A stretch of 64,000 nucleotides of DNA from Adiantum capillus-veneris (GCA_014529385.2 CM043950.1:70836935-70900934), one strand, 5' to 3'; positions 44,801 through 56,818 are shown, counted from the stretch's first letter. Notes: generated from the sequence alone by a model not told the origin. Numbers and translations: made by a program.

Positions 44801-46095
44801 CTTTTTCTCCCACTTGTCGTATGACTACTGTGCGTCTTCTATGTGCATTGGAAGCTCATTTTGGTTGGGATTTACATCAATCAGACATTGTTACTGCTTT
44901 CTTGAATGGTGACATATTTGAGGAAGTTTATGTAACGCAGCCTCGTGGTTTTGTCATAAAAGGACAAGAGGACAAAGTGTGCAGATGTAAGAAGGATTTG
45001 TATGGGTTGAAGCAATCTCCTCGTGCTTGGTATGAGAAAGCTGACACTCATTTGGTTAAACGAGGCTTTCGTAATAGTCCAACAGAAAGCACATTGTATG
45101 TAAAGTGTGAGGGTGATGTACTTCTCATTGTGGTTCTTTATGTAGATGATTTGCTGATCACTGGACCAAATGAGAGACATATTGTTGAATTTAAGGCTGA
45201 TTTGAATGCTAGTTTCAAGATGAAAGATTTGGGATTGTTGCATCATTATTTGGGCATATAGTTTAAGTAGTGTAATGGTGGTATTGCGTTGTGTCAGAAA
45301 AGTTACATAGAGACATTGCTATGTAAGTTTGGACTTGAGGATTGCAAACCTATTGCCACTCCCATGGAAACAGGTTTGAAGTTGAGTCTACATGATGCTG
45401 GCAATCCTGCTGATGTCCCTCTCTACCAAACTGCTGTTGGTTGCCTCATTTATGTATGGAGCACAAGGCTAGATATTCAGTTTGCAGTCTCACAGGTCAG
45501 CAGGTTTATGCATAGCCCAAGGTCTAAGCATTGGCAAGTTGTCAAGAGGATTTTTCGCTACCTTAGTGGCACTTTACATCTTGGCTTGTTTTATCCCAAG
45601 GGGGGATCATTGCTGCTAGATTTACATGCTTTTTCGGACTTAGATTATGCTGGTTTTTTTGACAGGCGAGTGTCCACAAGTGATTTTTGTTTCATGCTTG
45701 GAAGTTCATGTATATGATGGTTGAGCAAGAAGCAACCTACTGTGGCCACTTCGAGTTGTGAGGTTGAGTACAGGGCAGTCTTCACAGATACGGTTGAGTG
45801 TGTATGGCTCAGACGCCTTATGGCTGATTTGGGTGTTGGACAGGACACTGCCAACACTATCTACACTGACAGTCAGAGCGCACTAGCAGTTGCGAGGAAC
45901 CTAGTTTTTCATGCTCGCACAAAGCACATTGAGGTGCATTACCAGTATATCAGGTAGAGGCTCTCAACAGGAGAGGTCAGCTTGGCTCATGTGCCAACAC
46001 AGGACAACCTTGCAGATCTTTTCACAAAGGCATTGTCTCGTGAGAAGCTTGAAGCTTTCCGCAAAGCTTCGGGCTTACTCCCCTTTGTGGACTGA
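41854..46095 (+). pseudogene. Copia gag-pol polyprotein, inactivated (copy C)
   Basis: Start MADNNNTNVFKML at 41854 and stop TGA at 46093-46095 after LLPFVD. All copia domains are recognisable: UBN2 Gag, CCHC knuckle, protease YFDSGATKH, integrase, RT with YVDD, and RNase H. Damage: an 11 bp deletion near 42407 between two TTACCAGA repeats, a 34 bp deletion near 44745 just before RT, and stops at 45259, 45268, 45715 and 45955. The first of these splits Gag from the long 42.4-44.8 kb frame. Confidence 0.93.
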
Positions 46096-46170
46096 TCATG
46101 TCCTCAGGGCATGGCACTTCCCTTTACTCATGTGCCAGCTCTCGTTCATTGCATCACTCCAGGGGAAATT

Positions 46171-46398
46171 TGTTACCATATACATGTGGTAGTGATGTGT
46201 ATGAACACACTAGGACCGCCAGGGCATTTTTTCCCTCTTTAGGAGGTTTTTTCCCGCGTGCATTGTATATATGCCCATCACTCTAGGGCTATCTATCTTT
46301 TTCATTGCACACTAAGTAACACAGTCTCTATTGTGTGCCTTGAGCTTCCTTCGTCTCTTCCAAGCTGTGTCCGTTTCTCTGGAACCCTAATTCCAATA
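46171..46398 (+). repeat. Copia 3' LTR (outer right LTR)
   Basis: 228 bp, preceded by a short purine tract (AGGGGAAAT). It ends TTCCAATA and is followed by ATGGT, the right-hand target duplication. Confidence 0.92.
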
Positions 46399-46597
46399 AT
46401 GGTAACCTAAGACCATTGGAAAAAGGCAACGAGATACACGCTGAGGTTCCAATGCAAGGTTATTTATTTAAAGTAGCTTGGCAATGCTATGATAGATATA
46501 CATGAAAAATGTGGTTTAATTACAAAGACACAAGAGGTATTTGGAACGCTTCTATTTTCGAGTGTTGCCACATGGAATGCACTTATTCCTTTCGCCC

Positions 46598-46654
<57 letters not shown>

Positions 46655-46745
46655 AGGGCCAAAATCAAGGTTTGGTGACACAAAAACAAGTGTTGTTGAC
46701 ACCACATTGGATTGGGGCTTTCTATGTAAAAAACACCTATTTTTA
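46399..46745 (+). pseudogene. PPR protein pseudogene, right part
   Basis: Directly after the copia insertion the frame reads NLRPLEKGNEIHAEV, then IDIHEKCGLITKTQEVFG and SSVATWNALIP, again standard PLS repeat motifs (MYAKCG, AQ-VFD, V-SWNALI). A 53 bp (CT)n tract at 46601-46653 then interrupts it, with weak continuation to about 46745. It is the same gene as the 38.4-39.4 kb part, split by the copia array. Confidence 0.75.
46601..46653 (+). repeat. (TC)n microsatellite inside the PPR pseudogene
   Basis: CT run of 53 bp after the WNALIP codons. Confidence 0.95.
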
Positions 46746-47020
46746 GTTGAGGTTGTAAAGGTAAAAGAGAAAACCTTTATCATTTTCAATGATAGATTTT
46801 TTTTTTAAAGTCTATTTTTATAAACATTCAAAAATTGAAACATGGGACCTTCATGATGTAGGTAGAGGGGGAGTTGATTGACCGTGTGGTTGTTGCTATA
46901 CTATTGTTGTTGCTAGACTCGCTAGACTCCCTAGCCTCTCTCTCTGTCTCTCTCTCATGCATGCATGTTAGCTTGTTGTATGTACGATGAAAAATCTCAT
47001 TTTTCCTCCATAAACCAACG

Positions 47021-47055
<35 letters not shown>

Positions 47056-47056
47056 G

Positions 47057-47087
<31 letters not shown>

Positions 47088-50000
47088 CACATATAGAAAG
47101 CCATGCAAGCCTTTCAAGCCATGTTGACTCAGATCTACCATATACATTGGTTGCCAATGGAAATTGGTGTGTCTACTGCCATTAATAAATGTTTCCCTAA
47201 CCAAGTTTATATCTGCTATGATTGAGCCACAAAGAAGCACAAACAACAAAGCAAGGAAAGGAGTCAAGATATCCAAGTCGGACTACCAAAACTAGGATAA
47301 GAAAGAACATATGCTTAGTTGTGGTTTGATGTTGGCATAAGCAGACACAAGGGCTCCCAATAAATGAACAAAAGGACATAATTCAACAACTCATGCACCA
47401 TCAAACATTTTCCAAGTTCCAAAATTCAAATGTCAAATGGAATCTTGTCTCTAGTGTCGTAACACATTGACTCACATCAGGTCCCCCACTCAACAAGTGA
47501 GATTTTTGTCAAGAGAACCTCTTTGATCACGATCTCAAAGATTACTAACAACATAATATCAATGAATCAATTTAAAATTGCTAGTATCGTGGGTGTTCAT
47601 TGAAGGAATATAGCAGAGCAAGTTCTCGGCTAGAGATAGGATGAAGTCTTGCTAATAAGTGTTTGTTAGAGACAATTGCCTCGATGTAGCATTATCTCAT
47701 GTGAAATTACGGATTTGGTCTATGCCTTTTGGCATAAGAGACGAGAGCTTCACGTAACAAAAATGACATATGTAAGAAAGAAAAAGTATTGTCAAACATC
47801 CCGTATATCTTCTTGATGAGTCGAAGGTAACCTCTTATTCTTCCAATCATTATTCCTTAGCGTTTTTATAGTGGTATATGCTCTAGAGAGTACTAAATTT
47901 GGTATACTAAAAAGCAATCGCTCCATACGCTAGCAAAAGCACCAAGTTGATACTCACTTGTTGTAGAGTAATACTTCATACAGGGCCAAACTACCAAATC
48001 TGGTTCTTATTCTAAGGTAGTACATGCTCCATTTGTTGTGCAAGGAGTGATGATTCAAGTAGATGCTCTGCAAACCAAGAAGTATATCAACACATCCATA
48101 ATCTGTGGGAATCCATATTGTACCCAAAGCTTATGGATAGCAAGTACCATATAAACAAATATTTGTTTGGATATTTCCACAAATGTGGTGTAACCAAGTT
48201 GCCTTTTTACCAAAACAAGATCTCAACGGATAATAGGGAGTTGATTGTGATGCGTTTTAAGGATGTCGGAACTAGATATGTTGATGCCAATGGTGGTGAG
48301 AAGAAGAGAATGGACTTGATTGTGCAAAGTGTTGCTTTTCTTCACCTCTTCTCAAAGGCTTCATCAAGCATAACCTTCCTCTTTAGCGGCAAGTCCAATA
48401 GTTCAAATATTTCTTGCTTAACTTTCCTAGTGATGGTGTTGTGTAGTTTAATTTCAAAGAGAATTGTTCATTTAAAATATAGAATGAGATTCAATCCATG
48501 CATTGGTGGTCAACCCATGTAACCATCTTGGTGCACATCACTTATGTGAAAAACTTGGTAGATGCTGTTGAGAAGACATTACATTTTTACATTTCACAGA
48601 GACCTTTCTATTTTTTGACAAGGTACTATCAAATGACAAGCCTGCACATGATGCATAACTGTTTTGCTTCGAGACATGAAAAATGAGAGCATGATGGTGC
48701 AAGTGCTATCATCAAGAGAACCCTCACTCATGAGGAGCTAAAACGAAATTGTTGACCTATGAAGTGTGTAGCTGACGTGATTAACTTTCTTAGTGGGACA
48801 TTTCAGCGTGCAAGAGAAGAGCATAGGTGTAGTACTTAGATAGTTTTTTTGGTTGGTTTCAAATGATGATGTGCATTCGAAGTTCCCGTTGATTTCATTA
48901 TGTTGATGGTTATTCAACAGACAACCCATGCATTGAACGCCTTTGAATGGTCTCATGCTTTTGTTATCCATGTGATTAGGTAGTGTGGAGGAGATGCAAG
49001 AATAGACAAGATGGAAATATGTCTCCATTGTGATGTCACCAGCGATGGTAGAATCATATAGAAACAATGATGAAGAGGAAAATGAGTATAAAATTTCTAT
49101 GATGGCCATGCTAATGAGCCATGATTCTAACCTGGCAATGTATGAAGGAAACCTTGAATTGTTATGTGAAATGTGGTCCATTGGAGAAAACTTCAATGTA
49201 TCATACAATGAGAACACAAAAGGATAAGTGGAATAACAAAATTTTCCAAGGTGGAATAGTATGTGGTAAAATATAGCCATAGCATCAAAGTTTAGTTAAA
49301 GCCATACATTTCCCCATGGATCCTACCTTGGATTTTAAATATCCACTAAAAAAAAAAAGTATGCAATATTATGCCATATGATGATGGAAGTGACCAAGAT
49401 GTAGCCACGTCATCCTTGAGCCCCACATTAGGAGAAGAATGGGGTTTAGAAAGGCCACTTATTTTAGCAGTTTAGCAGTCTCATTAGTTTTTGTATTATG
49501 TTAATATGAGATTCTCTTGTTTTTTGAAAAATTGATGAAAAATACTAAAAAATAGGTGGGTACATGCTTTCTCACAAGCTTTGACCGGTTTTCATTTGAA
49601 ATTAGTGGGTTTCCTTATTAGAAAGCAAGTGGGTTTGCATTTTAAATGGGTGATTTGGGCCCTTTAAAATCCTACATAAAATAAATTACGTTTTGAGATT
49701 GTGGTCATGAAACAAGTTGCATGGGTAGAAGCAGGGCTACATGGGCTATCAAAATTAGCTTCAAAGCTTGAAGTGAATAGGAGCGGACATCTACATACTA
49801 CCAAAGGCTGCCACAAGGCATGTTGGAGCTCCACGAGCATTTCATGAGAGAGATGGTGCGCTTGACGTGGATAGGAGCACATAGTTGCGGAATGCCAAAA
49901 GCTTTCGCAAGGCGCACGAGCATTTAATGGGAGAGATGGCATGCCACTGAGTGGAATTGAAGGTCGTTGATCAAGCCATGCACAATCCAATGGCTGCCCA

Positions 50001-50387
50001 TTCTATTCTTGGGCAACAATGTGAGTATTTACAAGCGTAGGATTAGGATGCAATTTTCCCCCACTCACTAAAATTGTTTGCACTTGATAGTTGTGCATTG
50101 AAGGTGGTCTTCCCAATACATAAAGAATTGTCATTCAAAAAAAATGAAGGGAATTCTAGGAGAATCTTATTAAGCACTTGCGAAATGGTGGGGCTTCATT
50201 CCACTTGGCAACCAACCATTTGTCCTTCCCCTAAACCCATTTATAAGGCCATGGAAAATTAAAGTAGCCCCCCCTCACCCCATTCTCCTCCTAATGTCTC
50301 CCAAAATTGCAAGTGGGACAAATCGTACTTCTCCCAAATAGAACATTTGTTTTGTTGATTTCCTATAATTTAGTTTGTACTTCAGTG
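46746..50387. other. No recognised gene
   Basis: A 134-codon plus frame (48118-48522, with YFHKCGVTKLPFYQNKISTD) and a 180-codon minus frame (48738-49280) occur, but neither shows a known motif and both lack codon-level support. Confidence 0.45.
47022..47083 (+). repeat. (CT)n(AT)n microsatellite
   Basis: CT run, then TA repeats broken by one AG, to about 47083. Confidence 0.93.
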
Positions 50388-50465
50388 TTTGTCTTTCTCT
50401 ATCACAAGTTGTATTTTTGAATTGTCTTTGTCTTTCTCTATCACAAGTTGTATTTTTGAATTGTC
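50388..50465 (+). repeat. 39 bp perfect tandem duplication
   Basis: Copies 50388-50426 and 50427-50465 (TTTGTCTTTCTCTATCACAA start), identical. Confidence 0.93.
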
Positions 50466-50469
50466 TGCT

Positions 50470-50945
50470 ATAGTCCCAAATTTGGTACAAAATAGTACCA
50501 ATGTTGGTACTTTAGTGTTACTCAACCAGAATTAGAATAGAGATACAAAAAACTATTTGACATAGTACCAAAGCTCGTATACATAGTACTAAATTTGGTA
50601 ATGTGCACTATTCTTTAATTGTTACTTAGATCAAAACCTAGAGAAGTTAATCACATAATTTAGTAAGGTATTTTTCACAGTACCAGATTTTGTATACAAA
50701 GTACCAAATTTGGTACATCATAATACTAAATTGAACAACACACACTTCAAATCTATATATAACCCACTTTATACAACACAATATCAAATTTGGTATAACA
50801 TAATACCTACAAAATAGGACTAGATTTGGTATTGTACAGTGTTTCTAACTTGTTACTGAAACCTGAACTTAGAACAAAGGTGCATAAATTAAACACCTCG
50901 TGATCATGTACAACTGTTGATTTTCAAACAGTACCAAAGGGGGAT
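50470..50945 (+). repeat. Degenerate satellite with palindromic TACCAAATTTGGTA cores
   Basis: TACCAAATTTGGTA-like palindromes recur near 50475-50515, 50558-50602, 50680-50716 and 50788-50846. The copy at 50701-50716 is a perfect palindrome, GTACCAAATTTGGTAC. A second motif, TTGTTACT followed by an ACCTAGA-like stretch, recurs at about 50516, 50618 and 50853, giving a period of about 105-120 bp. Confidence 0.65.
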
Positions 50946-51094
50946 CAAAATTATAAGAGTACCTCTCTAGCTATAGGAAATGGTCAGTAATTAGAGGAGA
51001 GATGTCATCCTCTACATCGAACAAGGGTTCTTGCAATAGTAAGTGGCTAGGTATGAGTCATGTACCCAACCAAGCAACCACAGTAACATACTAT

Positions 51095-51247
51095 TGTCAG
51101 GACACCGGCAAGGCCGAACTAGATAAGGCAGGGCCGGGCTAGGCGGTGTGGAACGGGGAGTCCAACTAGGGCAAAGGGCCAGGGGCATGCCTATATAAAG
51201 GGTGGTTGGGTGGTGGACTCTCAGGCTCTAGTCTCCCCTGCCTTACA
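51095..51247 (+). repeat. Gypsy 1 5' LTR
   Basis: 153 bp with an internal TATATAAA promoter box at 51192-51199. Confidence 0.95.
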
Positions 51248-52525
51248 TTGTTATTAGAGCATGGTCTATTTTGGGCAAGAGGGCGTGGAGATTTTTGCAT
51301 GCTCCTCTCTTTGAGGGCGTGAAGAGCCGCCTGCTAAGGGGGACGATGAGGTCCCACTGTGTGAGAAGCGCCGCTTGTGTTGGGAGGGAGGCGACCTTGA
51401 CCTCCAACAAACGCTGTGTGGCTTAGCCTGACAGATGCACGCTGCCTTGGGGAGGATTTTACGTCACTGGGGCGACGCCCAGAACGCAACGCGCAGGGAG
51501 TTCTCTCTCTCCCTCGCCCTCGCGGCACTGTCGTGGTCGCCATAGCCAACTGCAAACGTTTTATTTCACATACAAGGCGCCCAAAGGCTTTGGCCTTGGG
51601 CAATTCATCAAAAAAACTCTCAAGCTAGGGGACGTGCCCACCCGGGCACACACCCCATACCCAAGCCAAGGTGTTGAAGGTTTTTGGCAAGGCCAAAATC
51701 CGACATAAGCATAGGCAAGGGCCACCGAATTCTAGGTAAACTGTCCGAAGGACAGAAATTGTAGAAGTTGATCGAAGTTAAAATTTTGACGGAGTTGAAG
51801 TCTCGGAAGAATATCTATTGCAATTCCTTCCTTCGAGAAGATTCAGTCATCAACGACGTTTCAAGCAGTACAAATTTTTGTCGGCATCGTCAAGCATACT
51901 TGATTCAACTATCAAGAGCTTACGGAGTTCCATATACGGCGGACTACCATCTATTTCGACGGAGATAGCACGGCTATTCTACTTTGTGAGTGCTCCCAAT
52001 ATCAGGTATATTTTTTGAGTACTTCTTTCACCGCACGCTGTAGCCATGACATTCGATTTTGAGCAAAGTACTCATGATCCTACCAATGATGGCCCGCGGC
52101 CGGATCCTCTCATGGAGAGTAACTGTGACGCTATGGCAGGAGAAGATACTTATGAGTTGCTCGATATTCAAGAATTTCGTGCACTTCAGACACGCATGAT
52201 TGTCATGGATGAAAATTTTAAAGCTTTAAATCAAAATGTTACTAAACTTTCCACATTAGTAATTCAATCAATGCATCAGCAGTCTAAGAGTCTTGCTGAC
52301 ACCCACATGCATGAGCACGTTGGCACACAAGGGCAAGGCCCAATTCATGATACATTTCATACTCTCACTGCCAAAGAGGTGGATGACTTGTTAAAGAACT
52401 TTAAACCACTAGTCTTTAAGGGTGAAGATCGAGACCGCAATAAGGATGTAGTGAACATCTTTCTTAGCAAATGGGATGGAATTCACGCCTTAAGGCGTAC
52501 TTCGGATGCAGTCAGAGCTCTGCAG

Positions 52526-52807
52526 ACGAGCTTAACTTAGGAAGGCAAGGCCTACAAATGGTGGATGTCTCTCAAGGAGAAGAACATCATACCATAGAGT
52601 TGGGTAGCCTTTGAAGCAAGTATGGGCACAATAAAAAATAATTTCTAGTTGCTAATTCAGATGCACACGAGCTTAGCTTAGGAAGGCAAGGCCTACAAAT
52701 GGTGGATGTCTCTCAAGGAGAAGAACATCATACCATAGAGTTGGGTAGTCTTTGAAGAAAGTATGGGCACAATAAAAGAAAATTTCTAGTTGCTAATTCA
52801 GATGCAT
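52526..52807 (+). repeat. 141 bp tandem duplication in gypsy 1 gag
   Basis: Two copies (ACGAGCTTA start) at 52526-52666 and 52667-52807, a few mismatches apart; 141 is a multiple of three (47 codons). Each contains the same in-frame TAG near its start. Confidence 0.9.
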
Positions 52808-55172
52808 CTAAACAACCCAAGGGGTCCAGGGGTCCTCTTTCTCCTGAGGATTTTGATAAAGCCAAGAAAGAGAGGTTATGTTTTCAATGTTTAGGGAGAG
52901 GTCATGGCAAAAAGGATTGTCCCAAGGGGAAATCTACTGCTCAGGGGAAGGAGAAAGCAGTCTACATAGTGCAACTACTGCCTCTTGAGTCTTCCTCGAA
53001 ATTCTCCACAGTTGAAGTAACACACACTGAGGTGGTGCATGAATGCTGTTTCACAGCTTCCATGTGGCAACAAACCTTTGGACCACATGAGTTAGTATGT
53101 ATGCATGAATATCTACAAGGGCACAAGTGCGCATCTTGGTAGATGATGGTGCTACTCACAATTTCATCAATTATGGATTGGTGAAAAAGCTCAAACTGCC
53201 TCAAACTCCGAGTACCCACCGCTACAAGGTAGCAATGATGAATGGACATGATACTGAAATATGGGATACTCAATGCCGAGCTGTTCCATTAGAAGTACAA
53301 GGGTACTCTACTTGTTTGGATTTTCAGGTTATGAACATGGAAAGGGCTGATGTGGTTCTTGGTAGGGAGTGGTTGCATAGCCTAGGACCATCACTGAAGC
53401 GTAGCTATGAGCATAACAGCTTGACGTTTGAATCCCATGGCGCACATGTGTTGTTGTTAGGAGAAAAGGATACACCTTCATCACCACTAATTTGTACCAC
53501 CGAGCTTATGCAGCTCGTTTCTGATAATGAAATAGATTAGGTTTTCTTGTGTTACTCACTGTCTCATTTTCTTTCTAACATTGAGTCCGTTGAACATTCC
53601 TCAACGCCGCATGCTTCTCTCTCCTCTATTCCACCAATTGCTAATTCTAAACAAGCAAACGTTGCTAGTCAATTACAACAATTATTAAAGGAATTCCAAG
53701 ATGTATTTCCTAATGATTTGCCACCAGGATTATCATCGACACGATTAGTGCAGCATAGCATTGACGTGGCTGCAGGCTGTAAACTTGTTAGTAAACCACC
53801 TTATCGTATGAGTTACTCAGAGGCTGCTGAGGTGGAATGTTAGCTTGCTGACTACCTTAGCAGAGGGTTTATACAACCCAGTTCTTCACCATGGGTTTCG
53901 CCTATCCTTTTAGTGAAGAAAAAGGACGGCAATATGCGCACATGCGTAGACTACCAGGGCTTAAATGCGGTTACGGTTAAGAACAAATGCCCATTGCCAA
54001 GAGTAGATGTCTTATTTAATAAGCTAACTCATGCTCGCATTTTTACAAAAATTGACTTGCGATCAGGATATCACCAAGTCCGTATTCGGCTTGCCGATAT
54101 ACCTAAAACTGCCTTTCGAACACGGTTTGGACACTATGAGTTTTTGGTGATGCCCTTTGGGTTAACCAATGCGCCCGCAACATTCATGACACTTATGGAT
54201 AGTGTCTTGAAGCCATATTTGGGCAAATTTGTCATTGTTTTCCTCGATGACATCCTAGTCTATAGTGCTTCCCAAGAAGAGCACTTACAACATCTCAGAC
54301 AGGTGTTTGAGTTGTTACGTACAAACAAGTTATATGCCAAGGAATCTAAATGTGATTTTCTAAAAGATGAAATTCATTATTTAGGGCATGTTATTTCAGC
54401 TCATGGCCTATACATGGATCAATTCAAAGTGGATACCATCAAAAAATGGCATCCTCCTAAAAATATGGAAGAATTACATATATTTTTAGGATTTGTAGGT
54501 TTTTATCGAAGGTTCGTTAAAAACTATTCTCAAATTGCTATTCCTATGACGGATCAACTTAAAGGCAAAGGAAAAGCTTTTCAGTGGGGATCCGCTCAAC
54601 AACACAGTTTTTATACGTTCAAAGATGCATTAGCTACAGCTCCTATACTAGCTATTGTAGATCCTTTGAAACCATTCATTTTGAAAACGGATGCCAGTGA
54701 TCGTGCTATTGGAGCAGTCCTGTTACAAGACGGACGGCCGATTGCATTTGAAAGTAAGAAGTTTGATACAGCTCAACAGAATTATTCTGCTTACGAACAC
54801 GAACTCTATACAATAGTATCGGCCTTAAAAACATGCCGGCATTATCTATATGGTGCTCAATTCGAGATTGTGTTTGACCATGAAAGCATCAAATGGTTTA
54901 CACAACAAACAGATTTAAAGGGTCGAAAAGCCACGTGGACTGAGATCCTTCGGGAATATGACGCCAAGCTAAGGTACCGCAAAGGCCGATACAATGTAGT
55001 GGCAGACGCTCTAAGTAGAATGCCAGAGATTAATTCACTCTTGTTCACGAAACTTCGTAGTGAATTTTTAGATTCTCTCATGGGAAATATGAGCATGATG
55101 AAGCATATTCCAAAGTGTGGAGCCATGTTCAAAAGAGTGATCCTTCTCACTCCAAGGACGGTAGTGTACATT

Positions 55173-55327
55173 TAACCTCCACACCTAGTTCTCCTTTATC
55201 AAGTGATGAACTACAACGATGGAAGCATTTTACCATTGACAATGGGTACCTACAGTTAACCTCCACACCTATCAAGTGATGAACTACAACGATGGAAGCA
55301 TTGTACCATCGACAATGGGTACCTACT
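55173..55327 (+). repeat. Tandem duplication between gypsy 1 RNase H and integrase
   Basis: Copies starting TAACCTCCACACCT at 55173 and 55257. The second lacks about 11 bases present in the first (TAGTTCTCCTTT region). Confidence 0.88.
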
Positions 55328-56665
55328 CCACAAGAGGAGAGTTTGTGTACCGATGGACACGGACATTCAGCGCCAAATTCTTTATGAATGTCATGATAGT
55401 CCAAGTGCAGGGCACCCGGGGATTAGAAAAACTTATGCTCTTGTACGACGATAGTTTTACTGGCTAGGTATACATGGCTTTGTTCAAGCTTATGTCTTGC
55501 ACTGCCAAAAATGTCAAGTTAACAAGGCAGAGTGCCTGAAAGCAGGAGGACTCTTACATCCTTTGGAGATTCCCAATGGAAAATGGAAAAGTATCTCTAT
55601 GGATTTTATTGTAGGTTTACCAACCACTATACGAGGTCATGACTCAGTATGGGTGGTCGTAGACAGGTTGACTAAACTATGTAAGTTTATTCCGACCAAA
55701 TCAACGGTTAAGACACCAAAACTAGCCAAGTTATTTGTGGACAACCTATACAAATTGTATGGTTTGCCAAGTAACATTGTTAGTGACCGTGATCCCAAGT
55801 TTAACAACCACTTTTGGAGAGCTGTATTTAAACGATTGGGTACACAACTAAATCTCAGTACAACTGATCATCCAAAAACGAATGGTCAAACAGACGGGTT
55901 AACCATGTGCTAGAGGATATGCTAAGAGCATACGTCAACAAAAAATAGTCAGACTGGGAAGAATACTTACCTATTCTCGACTTTGCCTACAACAGTGCTA
56001 AGCATGTCACAACAGGTTTTAGTCCTTTTATGCTAATGTATGGGTTTCAACTTAGGTCACCAGTTACAGTGGGGTTGGCAACCGGAAAACTCCAACAGGT
56101 TAAGGATTTTCTCCAAGACCATATGGATATGCTGAAACTTGCTCGCCAGAATGTCCGGCAAGCACAGGATCGGTATAAGAAATACGCTGATGAGAAATGT
56201 CGGCAAGTTACCTTCGAAGGAGGGGAGGAAGTATTTTTGCGTGTGCCAGAACATTCAGAAAGTTTGGAAACTGAACTGACACCTAAATTATCTCTCCGAT
56301 ATTGTGGGCCTTTCAAAATACTCAAGCGAGTCGATGATCGTGCCTACAAACTATTACTACCTTCACATTCTCGCATTCATCCAGTGTTTCATGTAAGCCG
56401 TCCTACGAAAGCGGTTACATGGGGACGACAATGTCATTGACCAACATGTTTTGGTTGATTACATTGAACCTCTTACCTTACCACATGAACATGAACGTGT
56501 TCTGGATTATCATGAGTTGCGTACATGTCATCACGTCCAACAAGCCTTAATCAAGTGGAAAGACCGACGTGAAAAAGGTGCCACTTGGAAAAACATTAGT
56601 GTTCTTAAGAAGAAGTTTCCCACTTATGTTTTTGAGGACGAAAACTTTTCTTAAGGGGGGAGTAA

Positions 56666-56818
56666 TGTCAGGACACCGGCAAGGCCGGACTAGATATGGT
56701 AGAGCCGGGCTAGGCGGTGTGGAACGGGGAGTCCAACTAGGGCAAAGGGCCAGGGTCATGCCTATATAAAGGGTGGTTGGGTGGTGGACTCTCAGGCTCT
56801 AGTCACCCCTGCCTTACA
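56666..56818 (+). repeat. Gypsy 1 3' LTR
   Basis: 153 bp, preceded by the polypurine tract and followed by ACTAT. Confidence 0.95.

Larger units (their letters stand above)
39423..46398 (+). mobile_element. Compound copia insertion with three LTRs (copies B + C)
   Basis: LTRs at 39423-39641, 41265-41491 and 46171-46398 enclose a truncated internal region (B, gag only) and a full-length one (C). The outermost flanks GTGGT (39418-39422) and ATGGT (46399-46403) look like one target duplication with one mismatch, so the whole array occupies a single insertion site in a PPR pseudogene. Same family as the minus-strand copy A. Confidence 0.9.
52046..56654 (+). pseudogene. Gypsy 1 gag-pol, inactivated
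   Basis: Gag starts MTFDFEQSTHDP at 52046, after an 800 bp leader. Then come a CCHC knuckle (CFQCLGRGHGKKDC, about 52885), a protease-like region (LVDDGATHNF, with DDG where DSG or DTG is usual), RT ([22 protein letters not shown]), RNase H ([12 protein letters not shown]), an integrase zinc finger relic and core (SMDFIVGLP, DRDPKF) and a chromodomain-like end (FPTYVFEDENFS). Stops at 52538, 53538, 53841 and 55173 and about 55947. A 1 bp deletion near 55896 removes the integrase catalytic Glu region (TNGQTD then out of frame), and another frameshift lies near 56420. Confidence 0.93.
51095..56818 (+). mobile_element. Ty3/gypsy LTR retrotransposon with 153 bp LTRs, complete but inactive
   Basis: LTRs 51095-51247 and 56666-56818 (TGTCAGGACACC...CCTTACA) are each 153 bp and differ at 6 positions by eye (about 96%). 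Perfect 5 bp target duplication ACTAT at 51090-51094 and 56819-56823. A Met-tRNA-like primer-binding site (TGTTATTAGAGC, 51249-51260) and a polypurine tract (AAGGGGGGAG, about 56653-56662) are present. Each LTR has TATATAAA (51192-51199, 56763-56770). PR-RT-RH-INT order and a C-terminal chromodomain-like segment place it with chromoviruses. Confidence 0.95.

Noticed and set aside
48118-49280. Possible gene in the 48-49 kb frames
   Set aside because: Overlapping frames on both strands with no conserved motif, splice logic or repeat relation.
51334-51603. 89-codon minus-strand frame in the gypsy 1 leader
   Set aside because: It lies in the untranslated leader between LTR and gag, on the opposite strand, without a motif.
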